64,000 nt of DNA from Tomocerus qinae (Eukaryota; Arthropoda; Collembola; Entomobryomorpha; Tomoceridae), in contig CM034548.1 of NCBI GenBank assembly GCA_020055645.1, positions 4,960,001 to 5,024,000 on the forward strand. The letters run 5' to 3'. The notes under the pieces are model-generated. The model was not told where the DNA came from, did not search any database, and saw only the letters and a program-made list of their open reading frames with translations. Position 1 is the first letter of the stretch; every line of letters begins with the position of its first letter. Made by a program: the position numbers and the translations under genes. Of this stretch, positions 1 to 27,690 are shown piece by piece.

Positions 1-1344
1 TATAACTTGAGTCTTTCTTATGCGACAGATGCACTATTATCTATATGCCAGTCGATAGTAGTGCGGGGTAGAAGGCACAAAAACGCATTTAAATGTAAGT
101 AGGTAGGAAATCTCATTGTTTCGCCTATTCATTTGCGATGAGACGACTCTGCCTGCACTCACTGCTCCAACTACAATTATTATTTAGCTAGGTGAGTGCG
201 TGTGATATGTAATGCTATGTTACTATTAAGTTGTAGACATATTATAGGAGGATTATGGGAAGTCTAATGGACTGGACTGGACCAGTCAGAAAAACTGCAG
301 CAAATGATTCTTCTTATCACTTTACAAGACCTTTCCACCTTTGCAGATCAGAAGAGGAATAATAGACAGAGAGTCACCACGCACAATTCTCGTGTGAAGT
401 GGACAACAAAAGAAGTGATAAGAATGACCAAATTATATATCTTGGATTGAAATGCAGGTTACAGCTTTATCTTGTATCTGTAGTTTACTCTGCCTTGTAT
501 GTTTTACTCCTCACAGGCTCTACTTGTATCCTGTCTATCAAACCTATTACTTAAATGCAAATTTCAATGTATCTTCACCGCAATGCTATTCAATCTCACA
601 AACATTTAAAATTGTGTCTTCCAAATATGAGCACGCAGATTTAAAATCCTGAGCAGAAGGTCTCACTTATTCTGACAGCAAATTGTTCAATTTCCAAAGT
701 TCCAATTTCCTTCATGTAAATAGACAATTTAATTTTACTTAATGAATACCTACTCCGTTTTTAAAATACTCCTCTAGGGAATCTGGATATAACCGCTGTG
801 TGTAAGAAAACATTTGATGGATAAATCTTGTTGGCGTAGGTATCTCTTACACGTAGTTGTAAATATATCATATATATTGTATAGGTAAGGGAATTAAAGA
901 TAATAAGAAAATATTGATCGATGTTTTGTAAACTTGAATTACTTTCTAATCAAATAAGATTTCAGAGACGCTGTACGTGTAAAATGCTTAAGTGATTTGT
1001 GATTGTTGAGTTTTCTGGGGTTGGCTAATCAGAAATACTATATAAAATAACTACCGTCTTGTTTCAATGTCAATAAGTTGGCGACAAACAAAGCGAAGAG
1101 TTCAATTCAGTTGCAATATTCCAAACAATGCAATGTTATCCGTATTGTACTCCATTTAGAGGAAAAGAAACCGGTTGATCTTCTTAAGGAACAAATGCTG
1201 CAGAAGAGCTACGCATATTCTCTATCTATTATGTACTGTACTGTTGTCAATTCCAACTATTCTATTTTTTTGCATGAACAATCTTCAAGTATCATAATAA
1301 TATTCCGTTCTGTGCTGCTACTACTACATGTTGTACAAACCTTC

Positions 1345-1360
1345 CTCTCTCTCTCTCTTC
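1345..1360. repeat. Short (CT)n simple repeat
   Basis: About seven CT dinucleotides in a row. It is an ordinary microsatellite in non-coding sequence. Confidence 0.8.
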
Positions 1361-4300
1361 AACTGTAAATCAATCCAGTCCAACATAAATGTTTTATGAG
1401 ATAAACGATAGCTATACTTTAATAGGACCAAAGGGTAAAAGAAACAAACTTTCGGACATGGCTGTCGTGATCAGTTAAACGACACACGTTCCTTTTGCCA
1501 ACAACGACACGTATTTTATACTTTTAATAAGTTACACAGAATAATGAAAAAGTGGAAGAAAGCTACAAAATAATTTAGTGCCTAAATATTTTACATGTTG
1601 AAAAGTTTTGCCGGAAGATAAACCGGAAATAAAATGTAGACTATACTTTCAATACCAGCGATTCATAATAAAATTAATATTTATTGCTGCCCATAAAAAT
1701 ACTTTTTTGTCTATGCTTTGGTGAGAGTAAATCCTCTCCTCTTCTGTGTGTATTGCTCGAGTCGATGATTATTACATTTTATTATCGCAGAAACGATATA
1801 GTACCCAAATATAACACTTAAAGCTATTACTTTCCGTTTTATTGTTAAATTATAAATGACGATTTGTATCTCACAATAGTTTGCAAGCAACAATAGTTTG
1901 ACATAATTAATTTTTGAAAAGAAAAGGAATGTGGAGAAACGCTCAAAATATATTATTGCTTTGATTTTGATGGCATATTTAGTTGGTTGAAATGAGGTGA
2001 TGGTGTAATAATGAAGTGCTGGCGCATTCTGGTTATTTGCCATTGTGAGAATTCATAAAAGACATAATTGAAAAGATTGTCAGTGAGTCGCATCTCCTTT
2101 CATGAATGTGAGAATTGTTGCAGAGTAGCAATGCATATAAGTAGAGGAAGATGTTTTGATGAAAGGATGATGGGTTGCCGAGTATATACTAGCTTGCATT
2201 CATTCCATACATACACTTCCACTCGGCGTGGTTGACTTGTCCCATTTATTTCTCCTTATTGTATTTTCATGTTTTGTTTTAGTCGGTAAAAAGTGAGTAC
2301 TTGTTTATCCTGCACTTTATTGCAATGGATATTATTATGGCATGCACTGTAACGTTAAATCCTACAGCTCTGCGCTGTAGTGTTGGGAGTTTGATTGATA
2401 CACACATTACCAATGTCTGTTGTGTTCAAGGGCAAAACTAGTATATATTATACGTATGTTTCTACTAATATTATGATTGTTATAGTTAGGCTTTGAGGCA
2501 AAGAAGTAGCTGGTAAGGCTACTTGGATGATGATGGAATTAGAGGACTCTCCCCAAAAGAATGCTTAAAAGAGTGAGTGAGTGATGTGGTGCAAGTATAA
2601 GGTGTAATGTACTGGCTGAGTACTGACATGTCATGGCACTGCACTCAATTCTAAATCTCTGGTATGAAATAATAATATGTCTATAATATATAGTAGTGCA
2701 GGTATATTTTGATTTCGAGTAAAGTACGAGTGTGTCTAATGTCCGTGTACCTACTTTATTATCTCTTCTCTATTTTAGTGGTAAGCAAAGCAAGCACAAA
2801 AATTGTTCGTTTCGTTCCGGTGCAGATTTCTTTCTAGACAACATTATATTGTGTGTGATTATAAGTGCTATATAAAAGCACGAGTAATTTTAATGTTAAT
2901 GTGCTCCGACTCAACTTGGTTTGGCTTGGCTGTAGCTGTGTGGAGGCAGTAAAGAAGTAGTCTTAGGCCTTCTTTCGGTTGGCTTCCCTTTTCCTCAGCT
3001 TCACTAATATAAATTAAAGTGTAGCAAAGCCAACTTAGCTAACTAGCTTGGCTTTTTAATTTAATTTTTAGTTGTTTTGTTTGATACGAGTTTCTGCTTT
3101 ACTTTTGTTAAGATTAGTTGTCTTGTCTTGCCTTGCTTTACTTATCTTTGGCCGTAAGTCAAAATCAGAAATAATTAAGTAGGCAGACTCAAACAAGTAT
3201 ATGTATGTGGACTTAACTTACCTGTGCATGAGTTTAGCTACGGTTTAAAAAATTCTCAGGTACAATACTGCTACTGACATATTATGCATACTCTTACTAT
3301 ATTATAGAAGAACAATACATCCTACAGGCGGTTTTTGACTATGCATGGTCAAAGCATACAAAGTAATGGCATTTCTATTTAAATATATTATAATTATTAT
3401 GAGTTTTCATTAAGCATTTTGCAAATAAAATTGTTTCTAAATAAGTAGATAGTTGTTAATACTTGTTTCCTTAGCAAACAGTTGAGCAAAGGTATTGTAG
3501 TCATGCATTCTGCAATTTCCTAATAACTAGCTTGGTTACTTATTTATTATTCAATTCCATTGTGGATTGCTAAATGAGTTTTATGTTGTATCACAGCCAA
3601 AATGCATGGATGTGTAAGTCATAGATTGATTTAATTGAAAATTCATTGTATTTGCAATGTACATATAGGTAAGTGAAGTTAAGTAACTACCTTCCTTCGA
3701 GAGTTATATAAGGAAATCTCCATTAGTCGAAATTGTAAATGTTGAGACTCCCACAATTGATTTATGGTTTCCTTCTTCATATCCTAGCAATAAGAAGTAG
3801 CACACATCAAATCGCTTCACGTCACTAGATCGCAAATAAAGAGATTCTGATCACATGGCAATCGTCTTAATGGGATCTTTCTATATTTGTCTGATCCGAC
3901 TCTGTCGGTCCAAGATTAAACAGCAGTCAGACACAAAGCAATTGATTTCCAATATCGCATTCACATCACAGTCACTTACTTGACTATGTTGAAGCTCCCA
4001 TCACAAGCAACACGCTTCCCGATACACGGCCACCGGTGCGTATTTACTAGTAGACACTTCACTTTATGCCGACTCAATTATATACATTACAGACGTACTA
4101 TTTGCATTACGTAGGCATGTATTTCACTTGTCTATCCTCCAGAGCCCATCCACACACACATAAGTACACAAACAACTATAATAGTCAGATTCAATTTGCA
4201 GACTATCAATTCAGTCCATTTCGTAGTCAATCAGACCATAAGGAACCAAATCTGAATAAATCTTCACAGTTAGACCATTGTGGGCAATTTCTGCAACAAC

Positions 4301-5368
4301 CCAACTTCTGTGTACCCATCTAGGCCACCACAAAACTCCTTTGTCGAGCTCTACTATAGCTATACTTATATACTACGTGCATAAATGATGACTGAGTGAG
4401 GTGGATGAGAATATTAATCTCGAGAGCACGAATTCTAATGTAACGTTGTGTTGTTGTTATGATGCATTTCTTATTTTCGAGAATTAATCTCAGAAGAAGG
4501 AAAAAAACTGGAAACTGGGAAAGAAGAAGACAGATGAACAATGAGATTGAAAAATGTCTCAAAACTGAATGGATTGTGTTTATTTAAGTAAGCAAGGATG
4601 AGAAAAGTGCAGTTTATGTCTAACTGAGGAGACAAAACAAAAAGCATTTCTGCCTTCCTTCCTCCGTCTCGTTTAGTCGACTATTCTTTGTATTTCTGTC
4701 AATAGAGGAAAATAACTGTAATGTATTGTAATTCTAAGCATTTTCGTCCGTACTTTTAGTAGCTCCAATACTTATAGAACCATGAGGTGGGATTTAAAAC
4801 TCTCTGTCTACTGAATCCTCATATCTCTTAGATTAGGGTAGATACACTTATAAGTAGGTAGTAGTTTGTGTGCATTTCTATGCACTTACATAGTCCTAAA
4901 TAGTATATGTTCTTTTGCTATGAATTCAATAGTTCGTTCTACTCTGGCTCTAGTTCTAGTAGTCTGGGTACAACAATCACAATTATTGTTGCACTACTAC
5001 TACTCGCCTTTGTTGTGTTCAATTTTCAATCCACTGCTCAAGTTTTTCTTTGTTCAACAACGTTGTGAGAGATAAGTGTAATACGGAGTGGTATAAATTG
5101 TCGGAATTGCGTTGAGATCGCCTCACTTCACTCCTGCAATGTGTACACACTGAGAACTGAGTAAAAACTGACGTGATGTGAAACGATCGCTTCATTTCGA
5201 CTGCCTATTTCACTCAGCTCGACTCACAGTCACAATGCAATGCATAAGAATACAGACAACTACTGACTACTACAATAGAATACAGGCCACAAATTGCATT
5301 GCTACAGGTAACTCGACGATTTAAGTTCAGGTGAGTAAGCAAAGATGCGTAGCGTGGCACGTAACGTG

Positions 5369-5386
5369 ATCTATCTATCTATCTCT
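5369..5386. repeat. Short (ATCT)n simple repeat
   Basis: Four to five ATCT units in a row, a tetranucleotide microsatellite in non-coding sequence. Confidence 0.8.
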
Positions 5387-6386
5387 CCTCATCTCTCTAG
5401 TACTAGCTGTGCCATACCAAACTACATTTACCTGCCTGCACAACACAACCAACCATTTCATGTTTACTTACATTTCTACTCTCATAATGTGTCCCTAACA
5501 CATTTGGTTGGACTCTACTATTTACTGTCTAATATCTTCACTATACTATTATAGGCATGTGCTTCTATGCTTGGGATGTTCTCTATTTGTAAACCAAACT
5601 AAGCAGCTGCCAGCGTACATTTGCCATTGTACCATTTCCATTGAATTCAATTTTATCTATTCACTCGTTTATTTTACTTACACAGGCATTAGGCAACCCA
5701 AACGAATGATAAGTAAGCAGCAAGGCCTTTCCTATCCTCTTCTATATCTAAATACCCATTTCATCTTTAACCACCCCAAACAAAATTACCACACCGGTAT
5801 ACACTTACCACTCGACACTCGTTATAGTTACCACTCTGTATGATGCTACCAGAGTCTCATTGTGCTTTGTGTACTTGAGAACAAGACACAGATAATATTT
5901 TCAATTTGATACAGATTAATATGCAATTAAATTATGGACCATAGTTAAACCTGAATTGCTTGTTTATTTACTGTTTAAACAAGGCTACAACTGTTTAAAT
6001 ACAAACATAATAAACTAATTAATTATAGCGACTCATTTTTACCCCTTTCAATTTCTGAACGGGGTAATTACAGTGTGGGAGTGGTAATACCATTGAATGG
6101 TAACGTACTGAGTGGTATCGTGCAGGAGTGGCAACAATCATCGAGTGGTAAATAGTATGATATCCATTCATGGCTCTAAAAACTATATATCTTCCTATAT
6201 ATAGAGTCAAAAGCTAAACTGCACTCGCACTTAGCTAACAAGTATTATTATAGACAATGGCAATAGGTAAGTAAGTAATAAACGACATGAATGTGGGTAC
6301 CGTTTAACAGCCCAAACCGACGTCCCTAACAACCGATTTCTTCTAGCCGACAACAACAAGTCTTTAACCCTTCCTTATTCCATCAA

Positions 6387-6601
6387 AGGCTAAATTTAGG
6401 CAGCCGTACCTCGTCGCCTGTTTTGCCGATCACTATTATTGCCTCTTTTCTGAACTTACCTAATTAAAAATAGTTCATCTTTTATTAGGTTAGGCCAGAA
6501 AAGACGCAAAAATAGTGATTTATAATAGGTTAGGTCAGAAAAGAGGCAAAAATAGTGACCAGCAACACAGGCGACGAGGTACCGCTGCCTAATTTCAGCC
6601 T
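6387..6601. mobile_element. Foldback MITE with long terminal inverted repeats
   Basis: The two ends are inverted copies of each other. The left end reads AGGCTAAATTTAGGCAGCCG, and the right end read on the minus strand gives AGGCTGAAATTAGGCAGCGG. The match runs inward for about 80 bases through GTACCTCGTCGCCTG and CACTATT-TTGCCTCTTTTCTG. One arm holds a tandem copy of its inner part with a period of about 40 bases (starting near 6484 and 6524). There is no coding capacity, so it would be non-autonomous. I could not settle a target-site duplication and assign no superfamily. Confidence 0.8.
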
Positions 6602-9600
6602 GGTTAAAAATCGAAAAGTATTTTTCCTGATCGAATCGGTCAGTTAGAATTTAATGTAATATTTTAAAAGCTTTACCTAGTATATGTTTTGAAGTTTCGA
6701 GAAGTTTGTCTCGGCTTATAGAACAATTTTTTTCGAGGCACAAGCAAGTCTGGTAGTTGCTAAAGTGGCTGGCAAAAATAAATTCTAGTCATGCAGTTTG
6801 CATTAAAAACAAACTAATTGTGGCAGTGGCCAATCTAGACATTTCAGCCAAAAAATCTTGCTAAAAAATCCCGTTTAGGAGTGAGGGCACTTGTCGGTCG
6901 TTAGAACTGTTGGTGTCGGCTACTATGAGTTAACCCAGCACATACTACATGAAATAGAAAACCAAGGCAGAATTTAGAAGTTAGAATTTGTATAATTTTA
7001 CTATACTGAGGCCAAATGTTATATAGTTAAACTGGGAATGGTTGGGTTCACAGTAGTAAGTAAGACTAAGGCTGTTATGCATATAGCGGATACTAAATTC
7101 TAATAGTTAACACGTAATACGTAGTGTGTACCTAGCTATATAAGTTTTTAGCACTAAAAAACTGACGAAGAGACTGATGTGATCATGATAAGTTTCCATG
7201 ATGTGAAGTGTGTGAAATAAAACGCTAGCTATATACAGAAACTAGACACAACTTCATCATTAGAATACGTATTCTTAGCTAGTTTTGCAGCAGTACAGCA
7301 GGGAGAGGCAGAAAATGCTTACACACACGAGTGGAGTACGTGCTGGCCAACTCCATTGTGATCGTAAAATGAAAAAGTAAAAACACCTGCGTGAGACTGG
7401 CTATAGTAAATATTATTAGCGCTTACAGTCTGTAGTATATTTTAACTTATGCATGCCTATATTAATATTATTATTATAGCAATAAAAGTGGCACATAGTG
7501 CTGGCAGAAATAGTAAATAGTTGTAGTAAGTACCAGTACCAAATAAAAGTGCATAGGTACTTAAGTACATACCTGTACAAATACAACAGTAACAGAACAG
7601 TATCCCTTTATGCATCAAGTAATTACCTAAGGCAAGGCACTCGTTCACTGTCTATAACGAGTAGCACTCATTCTTATTATTTCACTATTATAAGGGAGAG
7701 ATGAGGAAAATCAAGTACCTAACTTATTACATATTATAATACTTTTTGGTGTCTCTACATGCATCAGAACAACTACAATAAAGCATGAACACAACAGGGA
7801 GATACCATTTACGTACGTGTACGTACATAGTAGTATACTCCGCACCTAATCGCTATCTCTGCTAGATTTTGTGAGGCTGCTCTATCTCTATTGAGATTGA
7901 CTCATTGTCTGTGCCAGAACGTATCTGTTCTCTTCAGTCTGCTCAAGAATTATTATTATACATAATATAGAGCTTTACGACTCAGCTCTCGTCAATTTTA
8001 GCACTACATTTATTTCCATTGATACACACTCTCCTACATTGTATTATGCCAGTAAACATATACAGTGCTTATTCCACTATACATACATACTATTAAGATA
8101 TCATGAAAGCCATAATATTTGGAGTAGTAACTGATAGTCAAGTCTTTCTTCACTAAAGCTATGTTATTATTAATATAATTATTACTACCTCGATGGTTAT
8201 TAGCGTACTTACATATGTAACTACACAAATACCACATAATTTACAGAATAATATAAGTAGGTACAGCTTAAATGTTGAACATATACGGGACACGACCACA
8301 ATTCTGTTAAAAATACAACTTGTTCCATTTAAATGATTTACATTAAGGTCTATATTGTTATTCCAAGCAAGTAATAAATTCCTCCTGTTGATATTATGGA
8401 TGCATGCAGATAATAATTGTAAAAGGTCTAGCATTACCTAAGACATTATGATAATAAACATAATTTAACCATGATAATTTGCATCGAAACAGACGATGGT
8501 TAGCTTTATGACTTTAAGTTACATTATCAAAGTCACCTGCCCCCCACCCCAATTCCATGGAAGTGGAATTGAAATCATATGTATTTAGTAACCTATATCT
8601 GTCGTATCTTTTCCAACACCTGCAGAACTTAAACGTACATTAAGGATGCAATTACATATTGTGCATACTTCACATACAACGTAAACTAGTGAATAATACT
8701 CTTTGCAAAGATGAGAATCTAATCTTCACTACTTCTTGAGATCTCGTAAAAATTAGATTTTATATACACTAGATTTTTAATGGGATTTTATAAATACTTT
8801 ATGGAATGAAGATTACCAACACTTAAGTGCTTTCTTCACATTGTTTTGCACGGAAAACTAATATTATCAGCAATGTTCATAATCATAATTAGTTCATAAA
8901 AAAGAAAATGAAGAGTAGCTATGTTATATTCAATTGAAGAGTAATTGTGCACTATAACATTATACGTAGAATAGCAGATAATAAAAGTATTGTTTTCATA
9001 ATTAAATTCTGTGATATAGATATGCATGTAGCCATAAATAAGATTATCTAGGTTATCAAACCAAATTTAGATCTACTTGCAATCGCATCTGGGTAAACAT
9101 AGTCGAGACAAGTCGTACATTGCATAGATTGATCTGTGATAACAGTGATGATAAATTGGGACTTAAAACAAACATGCAAGTCAGAAATTACGTTAGTAGA
9201 TTGTATTTAGATGTTAAACAATGAGCTGAGTTCCGAGTCTGAGCACCGTTTAGGTCAGTAATGCACTGTAGTATCAGGGATCAATTCACATTTAATAGTA
9301 CATGTAGTTAAATCTTGAGGCTTTTCCTATTCCAAAACCATTCCACTTTTAAGAACAACGTTTATTAGGTTATAGGTGACTAAAATAGAATTTTTTCAAA
9401 ATCTACTTTTGTAGTTGTTTAATTTTGTGCCCGTCCAATGTCACGTTTTTCCAACGACCTTATGGCAACCGGTCCTATTCGAGGACGTTTTTAAAGTCAT
9501 GCCAAATATAAGGCTACAGATAGGAAAGGGTTTACATGTACAAGGGAAAATCAAATAAGCTCATTTTATTTCAGTAAATCTTATTTTAGCATTACTGATA

Positions 9601-12600
9601 AAATGCCGATGTCAGGGCACGTTCTCTAAGCAAAATTAGTTTTGCTGGACACTAAAAAGATTTCTTTCCATTCATAACGGCTGCCCTAGTTATCTTGCAA
9701 TCTGTATCATAACAATATTACTGCTTAGTTTATAATTTTTCTCATTTCTCTCCCGTGTTATAGAAATGCCAATACAGGTTCTAAACTGGATATGCTTTCT
9801 TATGGAAAAAGCCAACTAGTCCTATGGACTTTGCCCTTCACCAATGCAATCAATCAATCAATTGAAAATACGAAACCTTGAAAATCATGTTTTGAACTGG
9901 TTGACTTTTGTCATAAGAAATTTTGGCTGTTATGTGGTTTGGATGCAGAGTTGTAAATATGATGGAAAATGGAGAAATTCTACTTTTAGTTCTATGGCTA
10001 AAGGCGAGTTAAAATTCTTAATTAGGGAACTTTCTCATACCATAGGTATATGTCCAAACATTTTTGAACGCTTTGGGGCCCTGATTTCGTCTTCTATTGT
10101 CTTTCAAGTCAGCACCCCGAAAATAAGAGTCAAAAGATATAACGTGGTGTCTAATGTCTATGTCTAGTACCTGACACGAAAGACTTCTATACTTATTTGA
10201 TCCACAAGGTTGCCATTCGTTCTAAAGCTGCCAGCAGATTATTATAATTTGAGACAAAGTATGAAATCTACTAAGTTATTAAGTGAAATGAAGACAGTCA
10301 GTAATTTTAGATGAAGAGTCATTTTATATTATAGGTAATATAATAATATAGTAAATTGTTAGCTAGTACTGCATAGTGTTGCACCTACAACTACAATTAC
10401 TGTTAACAGTAATTGTTTTTACTTAGCAGCAGATAGATCTGGATCTAGTCTTTGCAAGCTCTCAACTTTCGAGCTGTCGTGTCTTGTCATTTGTGATTAA
10501 GTACTATTCTGTATTATTTAATTTTGTATTCGATCATTGTAATACTAGCAAAATTTGATTCTCGTTTTGGTTTAAGTGACGGAAGACTCATTATTATGCC
10601 ATTTAGTTGCATCGTTTAAACAAAAAAAGTTATGGCAGCAATTACTATTTATTACTATTCTAAGATGCAAAAACTTGAATACCTATTAGATAACTATAAT
10701 CTCATTATTAATTTGTTTCATCTTCATCCCTAATCAATGCGTTGTAGTTGTACTGAAACACAAAAAAATATATTGTTATTATAACTCCGCCAAATGTGTC
10801 GCTCCCGCCACCTGTTAAGGAAAACATGCGGCTAATGAAAACAACGGTTTTAATGAAAGGATTGAATTGGGTCTCGAATGTTGGGATTATTTTTAGTTTA
10901 CATTTGCAGAAAGAAACCACCCGGACATTTTGCTCTGTCCACTGGCCATTTTCTGCACCGAAAAGAATAATCAAATCAGCTCAACAACATCCTCAGAAAC
11001 TCTGCTAGAAGTGGTAAATACATATGTATCCACAAATAAATTATGGCTCTTGCAAAATTACCAAAATTCCATTACCATGAAACACATAGTGTAGATATTA
11101 TATGGCTAAATGGCCACATAAACATTTCTCTTGTGTAAGGAACAGTAACCTCAAAAAGACAATTCAAATAAATAATAAACTTCTAAACAGTTTTCATTAA
11201 CTTTTCAGCCAACACAAAAATACTTTCAGATTTCAGACCAGAACAAAAAAATAAATTATAATTTGTGTAAATATAGCTATAGTTTATATAAATTACAATT
11301 CATGATCCGAAGGAGGACTGTATTATAAAGAATCCTGCACATATCTAACCCGCTAAAATTGGATGCAACGGGACGTAAAAGTGAATTAATGTGATTCCTT
11401 TATATAACTCCAGTCAATATCTAATGTAAGCTATTTATCAAAGTTAGTTTTTCATTTATTTCATTAAGTAATTTTGTTTCGGATTTTATTAAAATAATTA
11501 ATTTAAATAAAATGGATAACAATATAAAAATATTTGCATTCCACACGAAAGAAATTGTCATCGTAAGACCTAGTCATAAAACTTATAATTATATGGTAGG
11601 TTTATGAGTGAGAGAAACGACACGAAGAGAAAAAAGATTTCAACTGTGATTGCATTTGTATTTTATCGTAATCTTTGCTCATTTATTTATTAATGCTGCA
11701 TACAAAGCTAAACTGGATTACTTATTCTGTATACGAAATGGTTGTGTACTGTATCCAGTACTATATACTCACTTATTACCAATAAAAATGTAAACATTAA
11801 CTTAAATAAATATATTAAAGTAAACAAAGTTGAGTCAGTACATCAAAACATAATATGTAACAATAAGTGTACAGAAGAGGCAAGGTGAAATGAGTAATAA
11901 AAGCAACGGTGATGCCCTTGTTGTACAAGATTTCAAGAACCAAGCTAGAGTTCATCGTTTAATAGAGACAGAAGAGTAAAACTACCTGTCCACATAGATA
12001 AGTGATGTATGAAACGAGCGCGTACAGATTGTGTGTCAAGTTTACAGAACGGCATTACATTAGGAAACACTGAAAGTTAAGAGCAACAAAGAAAAGATCA
12101 GTCAGATTCTTTTTCAGATTAGAGATTTCATCTTAAAAAGTTGACTGTGGCGAGAGAATAGAGATGTGAAAAAGTGGAAGTGGAGCGACAAGGCGACGAC
12201 GGGGACTCAACTTAATAACTGACTTGTTTGGATCTTGATCTTTGAGAATATCTTGATTGACTGCACTGCAATTTACATACTCCAATGTCCATTCCACTGG
12301 ATCTCTCTCACCTTGTCTCTTAACATTTCTATCAGCCCACAGCAACCTCGACTCCGCAATGCTGTGTCACAATCTCTTAAACTTAGCATTTGATGCTAAC
12401 TCTCGTTTCAATTCCTCACAAATCAAATTCAATTTTGAACAAAATTTTAACTACTACGTGAATGCATAATTATTAAACACACATAAACTATTTAACAGTA
12501 AAAGCATCTCAATGAAAGTCTACTGAGTATTACCAATAAAAACTATATAAATATCTGTAACAAGCAACATTTTAAATTCCCTGACGGGCAAAACAAATTG

Positions 12601-12812
12601 AAATAGTTTTCCTCTCTTCATGCAAAACCGACAATATCAATATGCTTTGGGAAATTGTATGTTACTTAAGTTTGTCTTTTAGCTTCATTTACTTTTCATT
12701 TGATTGTCACGGATGCATTTGTATAAATGAAAACATAGTAATAAACAAAGAATAGACATAATTATAGGCTAGGTCAAATATAAAACTTTAGAGAATAATT
12801 AAGGTTGGGAAT
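6602..12812. other. Non-coding sequence downstream of the Mad gene
   Basis: There is no supportable gene. A few open frames of 60-110 codons occur, for example near 9844-10167, but they have no recognisable domain, no coding-like composition and no matching splice context. I treat them as chance. Confidence 0.55.
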
Positions 12813-12818
12813 TTTATT
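12813..12818 (-). promoter_or_regulatory. Candidate poly(A) signal of the Mad gene
   Basis: The minus strand reads AATAAA about 100 bases downstream of the Mad stop codon at 12916-12918, which is a normal place for a polyadenylation signal. In AT-rich DNA the hexamer is common, so this is a candidate only. Confidence 0.35.
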
Positions 12819-12915
12819 TAGCAATAGGCAATTATTGCAATCGAGATTGAATTCTTTGAGAAAGCTACTAACAATAATTCAATACATCGCTGAGAGAATC
12901 TAGTAGTACATTAAG

Positions 12916-26458
<13,543 letters not shown>

Positions 26459-26500
26459 ACTACCGAGTGGGCAATAAATTACAAATGCCCACTCGGTAGT
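26459..26500. repeat. Perfect 15-bp inverted repeat (hairpin)
   Basis: The arms ACTACCGAGTGGGCA (26459-26473) and TGCCCACTCGGTAGT (26486-26500) are perfect reverse complements separated by 12 AT-rich bases. A stem this long and GC-rich is unlikely by chance in AT-rich DNA. It may be a tiny foldback element, an element end, or a structured RNA or regulatory site. No neighbouring feature explains it. Confidence 0.85.
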
Positions 26501-27690
26501 GCCAGGTAACACTTTGGTTGGCCAATAATTATCATTCTACTTGTCAGTAAGTTGCCAAGTTCTCAGTTCACTTAACTAGTGACAAGGAACAGCACCGTAA
26601 CTGTTGTCATTTATTGTCATACAAAATACTCACTGTATCAAGTCTGTCTGCTAACTATAGTTTGGATTTCCGTAAAATTTCTATTTGTTGTCGGGTAACT
26701 TTGACTATTCCGCCCGTAAGCATTATTCATTTCCTGCTGCGAGCTTCGAGCAGTCGGAATTCACTCTGTGCACAAGACAAGACATAGTACGGTAACGTAG
26801 TCGTATGAAACGCATGTCGAATGCTGTACGTCGATCGCTGGTTGTTATTTCAATTGTGGAACTTGTAACAACGTGAGCGATTTGTTGACTGGTGAAAATT
26901 CGTCAAAGATAAGGTAAAATTTTATATTCTTTCAAAACTAATTCATCATAATTTGTTGTCGATAATTTTATAGGGGTAAGTACAATATCAAATATGAGAG
27001 TCAATTATTCGGATTGTTATGATCATTGATTACAACTATCATTTTTATTTTACATTATTTGGGATATTCACTGTGACTGGTGACTGGCTAGCTGACCAAT
27101 GCTTATGAATGGTTACTGATCACGAAATTCAACTACTTTAAAATGAATTGTAAACTGAATTGTTGATTATTGTATTTCAGGATTGGAGTACTATCAACTA
27201 TTGACTATATATTCAACTTTGATATTCCATATTAAATCCTAACATCTAAATGTCAAATGTCAATTTTTGCATTTTATTGATTCCGCTTTCAGCTTTGCGA
27301 GTATTCTTATCAATTAAAGGTTTGTTGTCACTGAAATGCAAAATATCGTTGAACAAGCAACTGGCCACTTACTGACTAGCGAACAGCTGATTCGTACCCT
27401 CGATGCTTTATAATTTCCTTAATTATGAATTGAGTCGTAAATCAACATTCAGCATTTATGAATCAGCTGACAGCTGATAACTTTGAATTGGTAAACGTAT
27501 TCAATTATTCGTCATTGTTGCCAGTCGCCAGGTCGTTGGCAGATTGGCACACACTTGGTCAGTAGTCAGTAGTCACAACAAACGTAAAGTTTTTTATTGA
27601 TCCAATACAAGGCAAGGTATCCAAAATAAGTATACTGGGCCTCCTCCTGTAATTTAACATTTAAATAAGCAGTCAAATCCCACGTGGTGT
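26501..27690. other. Intergenic sequence, possible 5' exon of the HspBP1-like gene
   Basis: No protein-coding gene is recognisable. The stretch 26740-26920 is richer in CG dinucleotides than its surroundings and ends in a donor-like AAG|GTAAAA near 26912. It could be an untranslated first exon of the gene starting at 30079. That is inference only. Confidence 0.3.

Larger units (their letters stand above)
1..6386. other. Non-coding AT-rich sequence
   Basis: I find no open frame here that looks like protein, and no convincing exon with splice signals plus family resemblance. The sequence is AT-rich with short low-complexity patches, including many TAAGTA/TAGGTA-like words, and two short simple repeats listed separately. 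It could hold untranslated exons or regulatory DNA, but nothing in the bases decides that. Confidence 0.6.

Noticed and set aside
9844-10167. 107-codon plus-strand open frame
   Set aside because: It has no domain, no codon-composition shift and no splice context. In a 64-kb window a few frames this long are expected by chance.
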